The position numbers were made by a program, and so were the translations under genes. Below the pieces are notes generated by a model. That model ran no database searches. It was not told where the DNA came from and worked only from the letters and a program-made list of their open reading frames with translations. 64,000 nucleotides of DNA from Pseudophaeobacter profundi (GTDB lineage: Bacteria; Pseudomonadota; Alphaproteobacteria; Rhodobacterales; Rhodobacteraceae), in contig NZ_JARJEF010000007.1 in the NCBI RefSeq assembly GCF_029697505.1, positions 1 to 64,000 on the forward strand, in the 5' to 3' direction. Shown piece after piece: positions 1 through 7,997 of the stretch; the first letter of the stretch is position 1, and each line of letters begins with the position of its first letter.

Positions 1-99
1 TGCCCCGGCCTCTCCCGAGCGTCCCACCGTCTTCCCGATGCGCCAGGCTGTCTCTCCAACCCGTCCGGCCACCGAAGCGACCCAACCAACCGCGTCGCC

Positions 100-136
100 G
101 CTGCCGGTAGAGGGGGTTCTAAGTATAACCGGCAGC
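100..136. repeat. 9-bp perfect inverted repeat
   Basis: GCTGCCGGT at 100-108 is mirrored by ACCGGCAGC at 128-136 with a 19-base spacer. It lies exactly at the change from GC-rich to A/C-rich sequence. It has no T-run on either side, so it is not a classical terminator. It may be an operator or an RNA hairpin; the function is unknown. Confidence 0.5.
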
Positions 137-290
137 ACCCGCAACCCAAAAACAAAACAAATCGCAACTTTCTGCAACAGAATTGTGAAACATAAACAAT
201 ATCAATACTTTACACGAAGGAAAACTCCGCAAACCGTTCAAAAATACCCCCCAAACCACCACAGAAACAAACCCAAAACACCAAATCAGA

Positions 291-314
291 ACTTACACAC
301 AGACTTACACACAG
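291..314. repeat. 12-bp tandem repeat x2
   Basis: ACTTACACACAG occurs twice back to back (291-302, 303-314), followed by ACTCACTCAACT. It sits in the G-poor region. The unit resembles a DnaA box only loosely (two mismatches), so no replication role is claimed. Confidence 0.6.
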
Positions 315-414
315 ACTCACTCAACTCTCGTACATGAATCACGCGTGATCGACCCAAATCGCACAATACCAAACCGCTAGCTGGCGCGTTTCGCAGCGCA
401 CTACAACGAAACGC

Positions 415-441
415 AAAAGGGCCCAGCCACTGGCTGAGCCC
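415..441 (-). terminator. rho-independent terminator of the RidA gene
   Basis: On the minus strand a 10-bp stem (one G-T pair; arms 441-432 and 428-419) with a 3-base loop is followed by TTTT at 418-415. It lies 43 bases past the stop codon of the RidA-family gene, in the right orientation. Confidence 0.8.
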
Positions 442-483
442 TCCCCTTTTCCTGTGGTCTCTTCCGGATATTGGAAGGCGCGA

Positions 484-834
484 TCAGGCCTTGGCCGCAG
501 TAACAATGAACTCCACCAGGAAGTCAGGCAGCGCCAGCTTCGCCTCGCCGCAGGCGCGGGCCGGACTGTGGCCTTCCGGGACCCATGCATCCCAGACCGC
601 GTTCATCTCGGCGAAGTCGGCCATGTCGGCCAGCCAGATGGTCGTCTGCAGCAGGCGCGTCTTGTCAGACCCCACCTCGGCCAGCAGCGCGTCGATCTTG
701 TCGAGGCAATCCTGGGTCTGCTGCGCCACGCTTGCGCCCCTGGTGCCGACCTGACCTGCAAGATAGATGGTGTCGCCATGGGTGACGATCTGGCTCATAC
801 GGGCGCCAGTGTGAAGACGGGTGATTTCGGACAT
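484..834 (-). CDS. RidA family protein (enamine/imine deaminase-like)
   Basis: 116-residue protein of the YjgF/YER057c/UK114 (RidA) family, cytosolic trimers that usually hydrolyse reactive enamine/imine intermediates of amino-acid metabolism. Visible features are the N-terminal MSEITRLHTG start, a central GQVG/AQQTQDCLDKIDALLAEVGSD region typical of the family, the conserved Arg in SPARA near residue 92 and the C-terminal VEF strand. I chose the ATG at 834; a longer in-frame start at 924 adds a poorly conserved 30 residues. The gene follows the small exported protein at 952-1317 on the same strand and ends in a strong terminator. Substrate is unknown; catalytic competence is inferred from the retained Arg. 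Confidence 0.88.
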   Translation of the reverse strand: MSEITRLHTGARMSQIVTHGDTIYLAGQVGTRGASVAQQTQDCLDKIDALLAEVGSDKTRLLQTTIWLADMADFAEMNAVWDAWVPEGHSPARACGEAKLALPDFLVEFIVTAAKA

Positions 835-951
835 TATGTCATTCCTGATGTAAGATGAAAGGGCAAGGCCCCATAGACAGATCCCATAGACAGGCCGCCA
901 GACAGATGCAGCAGCCCGGAACAAGAAGTCGCTAAAGACTTTAGCCGCTGA

Positions 952-1317
952 TCACTCGCTCAGCAGCCATTTTCCATCAGCGCCCTTGCAGAACTTGCGT
1001 GTGATCTCGCGCGCCGGAGTTGCCCCCTTGGGATGTGCCATGTGCCGCATCACAACACAGCCCGAAGGTTTGCTGCTGACCTTGATCACCCCGTAGGTTC
1101 CGGTTTCGGGATTACTCCACTTGACCGAAGAGCCCACCTTGACGTCGGCGTGACCATACAGCGCTGCCTCGGCCGCGCGCATGGCATCAAAGTCACCGGG
1201 CGACATGGGCGAGTCTGCCAACATCCGGCTGAGCGGCTTGGCGAACGCGGGCTGTGCAACCACTGCTGTCAGGGCAACCAGTGCAAAAACGGAAAGGTGG
1301 GAAAGAGCTTTGGGCAT
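952..1317 (-). CDS. small exported protein, surface-antigen-like C-terminus
   Basis: 121 residues. Residues 1-26 are a classical Sec signal peptide (hydrophobic core, cleavage predicted after QPAFA). The mature part of about 95 residues carries a pattern (VGSSVKWSNPETGTYG, later two Cys in SGCVVM and KFCKG, ending in WLLSE) like the small periplasmic/outer-membrane surface-antigen domain family found in rickettsial and other alphaproteobacterial proteins. The two cysteines could form a disulfide. No lipobox Cys follows the signal. A specific function cannot be given. It is upstream of the RidA gene on the same strand with a 117-base gap, so co-transcription is possible. Confidence 0.75.
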   Translation of the reverse strand: MPKALSHLSVFALVALTAVVAQPAFAKPLSRMLADSPMSPGDFDAMRAAEAALYGHADVKVGSSVKWSNPETGTYGVIKVSSKPSGCVVMRHMAHPKGATPAREITRKFCKGADGKWLLSE

Positions 1318-1471
1318 GATATCTCAACCTGAAAGAATGTTTTCAACGCAGCCTATAACAGCAGGCGCGTCCAGCATGACGCAAGCCCGCCCGCCTGTCT
1401 ATGCCTGCCAACATTCGCGCATAGGCGAACGACGCTTTCTGCTGCCACCGGGCATCCGGCACATTGCCCCC

Positions 1472-2389
1472 TCAAGAAAACTTGCGGAACAGGCGGGTCG
1501 TATCAAACAGGGCATCAAGGCGGTCATAGCGTTCTTTGGTTTCATCCCAGCTGGCCTCTTGGGTGGCCGCGATCATCGCCTCAAGCAGCATCATGGTGGA
1601 GATGTTGGAATCCCAGGCCGAGGGGATTTCCACCCAGCAGCTAAAGGCATGCTCCGCCACCGCGGTGATCGGGCTGGCCCATTGATCCGTGATCAGAATC
1701 ACCTTCACGCCACGCTCTGCTGCCAGTTCGGCCAGCCGCTGCAAATTCGTCTCATACCGGCGCACATCAAACATCAGCAGGGTGTCACCTGCTTCCATGT
1801 CCAACACGTAATGCGGCCAGGTCGCCGAAGAAGAGGTCATATGCGTGACCCGCTGCCGGACGGCCTGGAAATGGGTAAAGGCATAATCCGCCAGGGCACG
1901 GGTGATCCGGCCGCCGACAACATAAAGGCGTCCGTCGGTATCGGCCAACTGGCGCACGGCGGCATCAAACTGGCCCGAATCCACATTGGAGAATGTCTGG
2001 CTCAGGTTATTGGTCACCGCCTGGGAAAACCGATTGAGCATATGCCCCTCTGGTGCCTCTGAGGCCCAGTTGGCGCGCCGCTGGGTCGGGCCAGAAACCT
2101 TTGCCTCCAACTCTTTCAGCAGCGCCTGATGGAATTGCGGATAGCCCTTGAAGCCCAATTTTTGCACCATGCGCGCCACCGTTGGCGTTGAAACATCTGC
2201 ATTGGACGCGACAATGGTAATCGAAGCCAGCCCCGCTGCAGGGTAATTTTCCAGCAGGGAATTGGCAAACTTGCGCTCTGATTGCGTCAGCGTCGCATAG
2301 TGATCCCGGATCTTTTCTCGCACGGTGAGTGACGATTTGGTCAAGGCAGGATCCCCCTCGGGTGAATAAAAAACAGGCAACAAGAACAA
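1472..2389 (-). CDS. MurR/RpiR family transcriptional regulator
   Basis: 305 residues. The N-terminal HTH_6 region (about residues 20-95) carries the family's TQSERKFANSLLENYP..ASITIVASNADVSTPTVARMVQKLGFKGYPQF pattern; the C-terminal half (about 130-270) is an SIS fold that binds a phosphosugar or other small ligand. It is divergent from the operon starting at 2502 and is its most likely regulator. Two direct repeats of a GAAAT-type motif (2440-2460) lie in the shared promoter region. The first 15 residues are not conserved-looking; a TTG start further in is possible. Ligand unknown; given the target operon it is more likely an amine catabolite than a sugar. Confidence 0.85.
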   Translation of the reverse strand: MFLLPVFYSPEGDPALTKSSLTVREKIRDHYATLTQSERKFANSLLENYPAAGLASITIVASNADVSTPTVARMVQKLGFKGYPQFHQALLKELEAKVSGPTQRRANWASEAPEGHMLNRFSQAVTNNLSQTFSNVDSGQFDAAVRQLADTDGRLYVVGGRITRALADYAFTHFQAVRQRVTHMTSSSATWPHYVLDMEAGDTLLMFDVRRYETNLQRLAELAAERGVKVILITDQWASPITAVAEHAFSCWVEIPSAWDSNISTMMLLEAMIAATQEASWDETKERYDRLDALFDTTRLFRKFS

Positions 2390-2449
2390 GACATCTTTGA
2401 CAAGACCGCTCCGTTTGTCCTTGCGGGAGAAATCTCTTCTGAAATTATA

Positions 2450-2479
2450 TTGACAGAAATAATCCTGCGTGAAAAGATT
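2450..2479 (+). promoter_or_regulatory. candidate promoter/operator of the TRAP-amine operon
   Basis: A perfect TTGACA (-35) at 2450-2455 is followed about 18 bases later by AAGATT, a weak -10. It overlaps the direct GAAATTAT/GAAATAAT repeats that could be RpiR half-sites. The -10 match is poor, so this is a guess supported mainly by position. Confidence 0.35.
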
Positions 2480-2501
2480 TTTTCAAAATGAGGAGACCCG
2501 A

Positions 2502-3287
2502 ATGTCACTGAGCGATTCCACCGCTCGCAGCGAGGCCTATGAAGTATCCAACGGCGCCGGCCGTGGGAATGCCGTTATCCTGTGCGAGCATGCCAGTCAC
2601 CACATTCCACCTCGTTATGGCGATCTGGGATTGGCCGAGGCGGATCGCCAGAGCCATGCCGCTTGGGATCCTGGTGCGCGCGCTGTTGCGCGCCTGCTGT
2701 CGGATGCGCTGGATGCCCCACTGATTGCTTCCAAGGTGTCGCGCCTCGTCTATGACTGCAACCGCCCACCAGAGGCCGCATCGGCGATGCCCGAAAAATC
2801 AGAAGTGATTGAGGTTCCCGGCAATACAAACCTGACCCAGGACCAGCGCGACGAACGTACCGCAACTGTTTACACACCATTCTGCGAGGCCGTCAGCCAG
2901 GTAATTTCAACCCGCAAGGCAGCCGGGCTGACAACGGCGCTGATCACCATTCACAGCTTTACGCCGGTCTATTATGGCAGCCCTCGCAGCGTAGAGATCG
3001 GAATTTTGCACGATAGCGACAGCCGCCTCGCGGATGCCATGCTGGATCACGCCTCGGCCCTGCCCCATCGCCAGGTCAGCCGAAATGACCCCTATGGCCC
3101 CGAAGATGGCGTCACCCATTCGCTGCAGCTGCATGGGCTGCAAAACGGTTTGGCCAATGTCATGATCGAGGTGCGCAATGACCTGCTGCGTACCCCCGAA
3201 GACGAGGCCCGGATAGCGGACGAACTGATGGCCCTGCTGCGCCCGGCCCTAGCAGCGACCCAACCCACAGGAGGTGCCGGTGCCTAA
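2502..3287 (+). CDS. N-formylglutamate amidohydrolase family protein
   Basis: 261 residues; zinc-dependent amidohydrolase of the HutG/FGase family, visible in the N-terminal ILCEHASHHIPP (metal-binding His/Glu), the RLVYDCNRPPEAASAMP segment, TIHSFTPVY and the C-terminal NVMIEVRNDLL motif. The ATG at 2502 follows AGGAG at 2491-2495; an upstream GTG at 2469 has no ribosome site. The family cleaves N-formylglutamate, but the neighbours contain no histidine-degradation genes. They include a glutamine-synthetase-like ligase and two dehydrogenases, so I infer that this enzyme cleaves a glutamyl amide or N-acyl intermediate. It is the first gene of the operon and overlaps the next gene by 8 bases. 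Confidence 0.85.
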   Translation: MSLSDSTARSEAYEVSNGAGRGNAVILCEHASHHIPPRYGDLGLAEADRQSHAAWDPGARAVARLLSDALDAPLIASKVSRLVYDCNRPPEAASAMPEKSEVIEVPGNTNLTQDQRDERTATVYTPFCEAVSQVISTRKAAGLTTALITIHSFTPVYYGSPRSVEIGILHDSDSRLADAMLDHASALPHRQVSRNDPYGPEDGVTHSLQLHGLQNGLANVMIEVRNDLLRTPEDEARIADELMALLRPALAATQPTGGAGA

Positions 3288-3876
3288 TCTCATTCTGCGC
3301 TACATTCGCGCCGTCGAGGCGATGAACCGGCTGATTGGCCGCTTTGCCATGTACCTGATCTTTGCCCTGATCGGGGTGCTTCTGTGGTCTTCCGTGTCAA
3401 AGACTTTCTTCAATCCCTCGCTCTGGACGCTAGAGATGGCCCAGTTCATCATGGTGGCCTACTATATCCTTGGCGGGCCCTATTCGATGCAGATGGGGTC
3501 CAACGTGCGGATGGACCTGTTCTATGGCGGCTGGACCACCCGCACCAAGGCGATGGTGGACGCCTTTACCGTACTGTTCCTGATGTTCTATCTCGGCGTG
3601 CTGCTCTATGGGGCGGTCAGCTCTATGGCTTATAGCCTGGGCTATTTCGGGATGGAGCCCTTTAGCTTCTTTGGCGATATCCTGGCCACTCTGTTCACCG
3701 AAGGCCCAAGCGCGGCCTGGGCCAAAATCGGCTATATCGAGCGCAGCTCTACCGCCTGGCGGCCCTATCTGTGGCCCGTAAAATCCATCCTCTGTTTTGG
3801 CGTCTTCCTGATGCTGTTGCAATGTCTTGCCGAATTGTTCCGCGATATCGGCCGTCTTCGCGGAGTCGAAATCTGA
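3280..3876 (+). CDS. TRAP transporter small permease (DctQ family)
   Basis: 198 residues, inner-membrane protein with four hydrophobic helices (about 20-42, 50-72, 88-110, 155-180). It is the small membrane subunit that pairs with the large permease in sodium-driven TRAP uptake. AGGAGG at 3269-3274 is best placed for the GTG at 3280; another GTG at 3274 lies inside that Shine-Dalgarno. A loop around residues 120-155 (FFGDILATLFTEGPSAAW) makes it somewhat longer than the shortest DctQ proteins. It is translationally coupled on both sides. Confidence 0.87.
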   Translation: MPNLILRYIRAVEAMNRLIGRFAMYLIFALIGVLLWSSVSKTFFNPSLWTLEMAQFIMVAYYILGGPYSMQMGSNVRMDLFYGGWTTRTKAMVDAFTVLFLMFYLGVLLYGAVSSMAYSLGYFGMEPFSFFGDILATLFTEGPSAAWAKIGYIERSSTAWRPYLWPVKSILCFGVFLMLLQCLAELFRDIGRLRGVEI

Positions 3877-5378
3877 TGCCCTATGAATTGATCGCGATTG
3901 TCATGTTTGCCGGCATGATGCTGATGCTGATGACCGGCCAGCGCGTCTTTGGCGCCATTGGCTTTGTCGGCGCTGTCGCCGGTATGATGCTCTGGGGTAC
4001 GGGCGGGGTGGAAATTCCCTTTGCCGCCTCGATGAAGCTGATGAAATGGTATCCGCTGCTGACGCTGCCGATGTTCATTTTCATGGGCTATGTGCTGTCG
4101 GAATCCAAGATCGCCGATGATCTCTACCGTATGTTCCACGTCTGGATGGGCCCGGTGCAGGGCGGCCTGGCCATTGGCACCATTGGTCTGATGGTGCTGA
4201 TTTCCGCCATGAACGGCCTGTCGGTGGCCGGGATGGCCATCGGTGCCACCATTGCGCTGCCAGAGCTGCTGCGGCGGGGCTATGACAAGATCCTGGTGAC
4301 CGGCACCATTCAGGCCGGGTCATCCCTGGGTATTCTGGTGCCGCCTTCGGTGGTTCTGGTGCTTTATGCAATGATCGCACGCCAGCCAGTTGGCCAGCTG
4401 TGGCTGGCCGGGGTCATCCCCGGTCTGCTGATGGCCACCATGTTCATCATCTACATCTATATCCGCGCCAAGATGCAGCCGGACCTTGGCCCCGCCATGA
4501 CCCCGGAAGACCTGGCCGAATATGACCAGGTCAGCAGTCACCCGCTACGACTGAACTTTGTCGTACTGGCCTCCATCGTTATTGTGCCGCTGTTGGTCAA
4601 ACTGGACATGGTTGCGCCCAAGACCTCTATTGGGGTGGCGCTGGGTGCCGCGGTTCTGGCCTTTACCACCCGCAGCCTGCCGATGTTCTACAAGGATGTA
4701 TTCCTGAAGGAAAAACACCGCCTGCTGTTTTCCGGCGTTCTGCCCCTGGCGATCTTTGCTGCGATGATGGTGCCCTTTGTCAACGGCTGGACCTCGCTGG
4801 TGGAAAGCTCTGCCATTGGTGCCATGACCGCCTTTATCGCGGCCATCCTCAAGGGCCGCATGAACAAGGAGGTGTTTGAAACCTCGGTCCGCTCGACCCT
4901 TGGGATTTCCTGCATGTTCATGTGGATCATCCTGGCGGCCCTGGGCTTTGGCGCTATCTTTGATGGGCTGGGCGCGGTCAAGGCAATCGAGGATCTGTTC
5001 ACAACCCAGCTGGGTCTGAGCCCCTGGATGATCCTGATCCTGATGCAGCTCAGCTTTATCATCATGGGGACCTTCCTGGATGACACAGCGATGCTGGTGA
5101 TTGTGGCACCGCTGTATGTGCCGCTGGTTGGCGCACTGGGGTTCGATCTGATCTGGTACGGGGTGCTGTACACCATCACCACCCAGATCGCCTATATGAC
5201 ACCACCCTTTGGCTATAACCTGTTCCTGATGCGGGCCATGGCACCGCCGGAAATCGGCCTGAAGGACATCTATATCTCTATCATCCCCTTTGCCGCTGTT
5301 ATGGTCGTGGCTCTGGCCCTGATCATGATATTCCCACAGATCGCGCTCTGGCTGCCAGAGCTGGTCTACGGCAATTGA
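3876..5378 (+). CDS. TRAP transporter large permease (DctM family)
   Basis: 500 residues with about 12 hydrophobic segments, the substrate-translocating subunit of a TRAP transporter. Family signatures include the GTGGVEIPFAASMKLMKWYPLLTLPMFIFMG start region, LGILVPPSVVLVLY near residue 150 and the late FLDDTAMLVIVAPLY and AYMTPPFGYNLF segments. The start is the ATG overlapping the small-permease stop by one base (TGATG), so the two are translated together. An extended cytoplasmic loop of about 60 residues lies around 230-290, longer than in short DctM proteins. It works with the binding protein at 5465. Confidence 0.9.
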   Translation: MPYELIAIVMFAGMMLMLMTGQRVFGAIGFVGAVAGMMLWGTGGVEIPFAASMKLMKWYPLLTLPMFIFMGYVLSESKIADDLYRMFHVWMGPVQGGLAIGTIGLMVLISAMNGLSVAGMAIGATIALPELLRRGYDKILVTGTIQAGSSLGILVPPSVVLVLYAMIARQPVGQLWLAGVIPGLLMATMFIIYIYIRAKMQPDLGPAMTPEDLAEYDQVSSHPLRLNFVVLASIVIVPLLVKLDMVAPKTSIGVALGAAVLAFTTRSLPMFYKDVFLKEKHRLLFSGVLPLAIFAAMMVPFVNGWTSLVESSAIGAMTAFIAAILKGRMNKEVFETSVRSTLGISCMFMWIILAALGFGAIFDGLGAVKAIEDLFTTQLGLSPWMILILMQLSFIIMGTFLDDTAMLVIVAPLYVPLVGALGFDLIWYGVLYTITTQIAYMTPPFGYNLFLMRAMAPPEIGLKDIYISIIPFAAVMVVALALIMIFPQIALWLPELVYGN

Positions 5379-5414
5379 CCCGGATGGCAGAGTCCCCGAA
5401 ATAACCCAAGAAGA

Positions 5415-5429
5415 GCCCCGCTCGGGGGC
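5415..5429 (+). terminator. intercistronic hairpin dctM/dctP
   Basis: GCCCC at 5415-5419 pairs with GGGGC at 5425-5429 over a 5-base loop, 36 bases before the binding-protein gene. There is no T-run, so it more likely marks an mRNA processing or stability element than a full stop. Confidence 0.45.
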
Positions 5430-5464
5430 CCTATTTCACCCCGATCCAACATGGAGAGAGAGTA

Positions 5465-6499
5465 ATGACAACAAGACGTAAGTTCCTGCAAACCGCAGGC
5501 GTTGGCGCAATGGCTGCACCTCTGGCAACCCCTGCACTGGCACAATCCACCATCAAATGGCGGATGCAGACCTATGCGGGTGCTGCCCTGGCAGAACACG
5601 TGGTGAAGCCCGCCGTTGACATGTTTAACAAGATCGCCGGCGACCGCATGCAGATCGAACTCTATTTTGCCGATCAGCTGGTCCCCACGGGCGAACTGTT
5701 CCGCGCCATGCAGCGCGGCACCATCGACGCCGTGCAGTCGGACGATGACTCGATGGCCTCGCCCACCGAAGTCACCGTTTTTGGCGGCTACTTCCCCTTT
5801 GGCTCGCGCTATTCGCTCGACGTGCCTGTCCTGTTCAACCAGTACGGCCTGAACGAGATCTGGGATGAGGAATATTCCAAGGTTGGCGTCAAACACATCT
5901 CTGCCGGCGCGTGGGATCCCTGCCATTTTGCCACCAAAGACCCGATCCGCAGCCTGGCAGACCTGAAAGGCAAGCGCATCTTTACCTTCCCAACTGCGGG
6001 TCGTTTCCTCAGCCAGTTTGGCGTCGTGCCTGTCACCCTGCCGTGGGAAGACATCGAAGTCGCCATGCAGACCGGCGAGTTGGACGGCGTTGCCTGGTCC
6101 GGCATCACCGAAGACTACACCGTTGGCTGGGCTGATGTGACCAACTACTTCCTGACCAACAACATCTCTGGTGCCTGGGCTGGATCCTTCTTTGCCAACC
6201 AGGGGCGTTGGAACGAACTGCCCGAAGATCTGCAGACCCTGTTCCGCGTCTGCTGTGACCAGTCGCACTACTATCGTCAGTGGTGGTACTGGGGTGGCGA
6301 AGCCTCCCTGCGGGTCAATGGCCCCAAGCTGGAGCTGACCTCCATTCCTGACGACGAATGGAAAACCGTCGAAGACGCCGCCGTCAAGTTCTGGGATGAA
6401 ATCGCTGCCGAAAGCCCCACCAAGGCCAAGGTTGTCGAGGTCTTCAAGAAGTACAACTCTGACATGCAAAAGGCCGGTCGCCCCTACCGCTACGGCTAA
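5465..6499 (+). CDS. TRAP transporter substrate-binding protein (DctP family)
   Basis: 344 residues. Residues 1-26 are a twin-arginine signal (TTRRKFLQTAGVGA, cleavage after PALAQ), so the protein is exported folded to the periplasm. The body shows the DctP pattern, including the DLKGKRIFTFPTAGRFLSQFG segment, LPWEDIEVAMQTGELDGVAWSG and a Trp/Tyr-rich C-terminal part (HYYRQWWYWGGE). AGAGAGAG at about 5455-5462 serves as ribosome site. The adjacent ligase and dehydrogenases suggest that the ligand is an amine, amino alcohol or amino acid, although most known TRAP ligands are acids. Ligand identity is not visible. Confidence 0.88.
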   Translation: MTTRRKFLQTAGVGAMAAPLATPALAQSTIKWRMQTYAGAALAEHVVKPAVDMFNKIAGDRMQIELYFADQLVPTGELFRAMQRGTIDAVQSDDDSMASPTEVTVFGGYFPFGSRYSLDVPVLFNQYGLNEIWDEEYSKVGVKHISAGAWDPCHFATKDPIRSLADLKGKRIFTFPTAGRFLSQFGVVPVTLPWEDIEVAMQTGELDGVAWSGITEDYTVGWADVTNYFLTNNISGAWAGSFFANQGRWNELPEDLQTLFRVCCDQSHYYRQWWYWGGEASLRVNGPKLELTSIPDDEWKTVEDAAVKFWDEIAAESPTKAKVVEVFKKYNSDMQKAGRPYRYG

Positions 6500-6506
6500 A
6501 TCAAAT

Positions 6507-6532
6507 TGCCCCGGCGCCGCTGTGCCGGGGCA
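6507..6532 (+). terminator. intercistronic hairpin dctP/GS-like
   Basis: Perfect 9-bp stem (6507-6515 with 6524-6532) and 8-base loop directly after the binding-protein stop, with no T-run. Typical of hairpins that protect the transcript of a highly expressed binding-protein gene. Confidence 0.6.
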
Positions 6533-6558
6533 CCCTCTGCTATACAGGAAAGTACCCC

Positions 6559-7920
6559 ATGACTGGTGTTCTGAGTTTTGACGATCTGAAAGCCCAAGTT
6601 GCAAATGGCGATGTAGATACCGTGTTGGTCTGCCTTGTCGACATGCAGGGACGCCTGATGGGTAAGCGTTTTCATGCGCAACACTTTATCAATGGCGCCT
6701 GGGAAGAAACCCATTGCTGCAACTATCTGCTGGCCACCGACCTGGAGATGGCAACCCCCGACGGCTTTGCCTCGACCAGCTGGGAAAACGGCTACGGCGA
6801 TTATGTCATGAAGCCCGATCTGGCCACCCTGCGCCCCCTCCCCTGGCTTGAAAGCACAGTGATGGTGCTCTGTGATGTACTGGATCATCATAGCCATGAA
6901 GAAGTTCCCCACAGCCCCCGCGCCATTCTGAAAAAACAGATCCGCCGCCTGGCCGCGCTTGGCTTTGATGCCATGACCGCAACCGAGCTGGAGTTTTTCC
7001 TGTTTGAAAAAGACTTTGACGCGATCCGCAAAGAGGGTTTCCGCGACCTGCAGCCGATCTCTGGCTACAACGAAGACTACAACATCCTGCAAACCACCAA
7101 GGAAGAACACGTGATGCGCCCGCTGCGCAATCACCTGTGGAATGCCGGCATTCCGGTGGAATGTACCAAGGGCGAGGCCGAGACCGGCCAGGAAGAGCTG
7201 AACATCAAATATGGCCGCGCTCAGGATACCGCCGATTTCCACACCATCGCCAAACATGCCACCAAGGAAATCGCCTGGCAGCAGGGCCATGCCGTGACCT
7301 TCCTGCCCAAATGGCACCGCGACAAGGTCGGCTCTTCCAGCCATGTGCACCAGTCGCTGTGGCAGGATGGCAAACCCGCCTTTTATGACGCGCAAGACGA
7401 GCTGGGCATGTCGGCGCTGATGAAAAGCTACATGGCGGGCCTGTTGAAATATGCGCCCGACTACACCTATTTCATGGCGCCCTATATCAACAGCTACAAG
7501 CGCTTCATGAAGGGCACCTTTGCCCCCACCCGGATCATCTGGTCGGTAGACAACCGTACCGCCGGCTACCGGCTCTGTGGTGTTGGCAGCAAGGCCATCC
7601 GGGTAGAGTGTCGCATTCCGGGGTCGGACATGAATCCCTACCTGGCAATGGGCGCGATGCTGGCCGCCGGCATTGCCGGCATCGAAGAGGGGCTGGAGTT
7701 GCAGGCCCCGGCCACGGGTGATGTCTATCAGGGCGACAGCGGGCTGATCCCTGAAACCCTGCGCGAGGCCCGGCTGAGCCTCAAGGGATCAGAGATGCTG
7801 CGCGCCGCCATGGGCGACGATGTGGTGGAGCACTACACGCGTGCCGCCGAGGTCGAGATTGAAGATTTCGACCGCGTCGTCACCGACTATGAAATCGCCC
7901 GCGGGTTTGAGCGCGCCTAG
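6559..7920 (+). CDS. glutamine synthetase family protein (gamma-glutamylamide synthetase-like)
   Basis: 453 residues, ATP-dependent ligase of the GS superfamily. Visible are the beta-grasp N-domain with VCLVDMQGRLMGKRF (about 21-37), the catalytic TATELEFFLF (about 141-150), GSSSHVHQSLW (about 258-268) for ATP and Glu binding, APYINSYKRF (about 308-317) and the RVECRIPGSDMNPYLA segment. GS-like proteins outside nitrogen assimilation join glutamate to an amine (PuuA with putrescine, IpuC with isopropylamine, GlnA4 with ethanolamine). Placement between a TRAP transporter and ALDH/ADH genes supports an amine role here. It lacks the adenylylation-loop context of GlnA and is not accompanied by glnB. 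Exact amine unknown. Confidence 0.85.
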   Translation: MTGVLSFDDLKAQVANGDVDTVLVCLVDMQGRLMGKRFHAQHFINGAWEETHCCNYLLATDLEMATPDGFASTSWENGYGDYVMKPDLATLRPLPWLESTVMVLCDVLDHHSHEEVPHSPRAILKKQIRRLAALGFDAMTATELEFFLFEKDFDAIRKEGFRDLQPISGYNEDYNILQTTKEEHVMRPLRNHLWNAGIPVECTKGEAETGQEELNIKYGRAQDTADFHTIAKHATKEIAWQQGHAVTFLPKWHRDKVGSSSHVHQSLWQDGKPAFYDAQDELGMSALMKSYMAGLLKYAPDYTYFMAPYINSYKRFMKGTFAPTRIIWSVDNRTAGYRLCGVGSKAIRVECRIPGSDMNPYLAMGAMLAAGIAGIEEGLELQAPATGDVYQGDSGLIPETLREARLSLKGSEMLRAAMGDDVVEHYTRAAEVEIEDFDRVVTDYEIARGFERA

Positions 7921-7930
7921 CGGCGCGCGG

Positions 7931-7961
7931 CCTTCGGCGAAGGTATTTTTGGCAAGATGAA
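7931..7961 (+). repeat. dispersed terminator-like repeat, copy A
   Basis: CCTTC-GGC-GAAGG hairpin (7931-7943) followed by TATTTTTGGCAAGATGAA. It starts 10 bases after the GS-like stop codon in the same orientation. Two further copies with the same layout occur at 47360-47390 and 58187-58217, both in minus orientation. The stem plus T-rich tail could act as a weak terminator. Confidence 0.7.
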
Positions 7962-7997
7962 GGGGGGCCTCCCCTTTCAAACGAGATGAGGATGAAC

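Larger units (their letters stand above)
1..414. other. left-edge non-coding stretch, A/C-rich
   Basis: No gene can be supported here. Bases 1 to about 137 are GC-rich and could be the start of a minus-strand gene running off the left edge: a GTG at 136-138 opens an uninterrupted minus frame, but there is no clear ribosome binding site. Bases 138 to about 345 are strongly A/C-rich and G-poor on the plus strand, with poly-A and AACC-type runs, a 9-bp inverted repeat and a 12-bp tandem repeat. No DnaA boxes matching TTATCCACA were seen. A plus-strand open frame over 38-337 exists, but its second half has base composition unlike a gene of this genome. Confidence 0.4.

Noticed and set aside
291-314. 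DnaA boxes / replication origin at the left edge
   Set aside because: TTACACACA differs from TTATCCACA at two positions and no dnaA, hemE or rep gene is visible.
38-337. 99-codon plus-strand open frame at the left edge
   Set aside because: No ribosome site at its start, and the second half has A/C-rich low-complexity codons unlike the genes of this genome.
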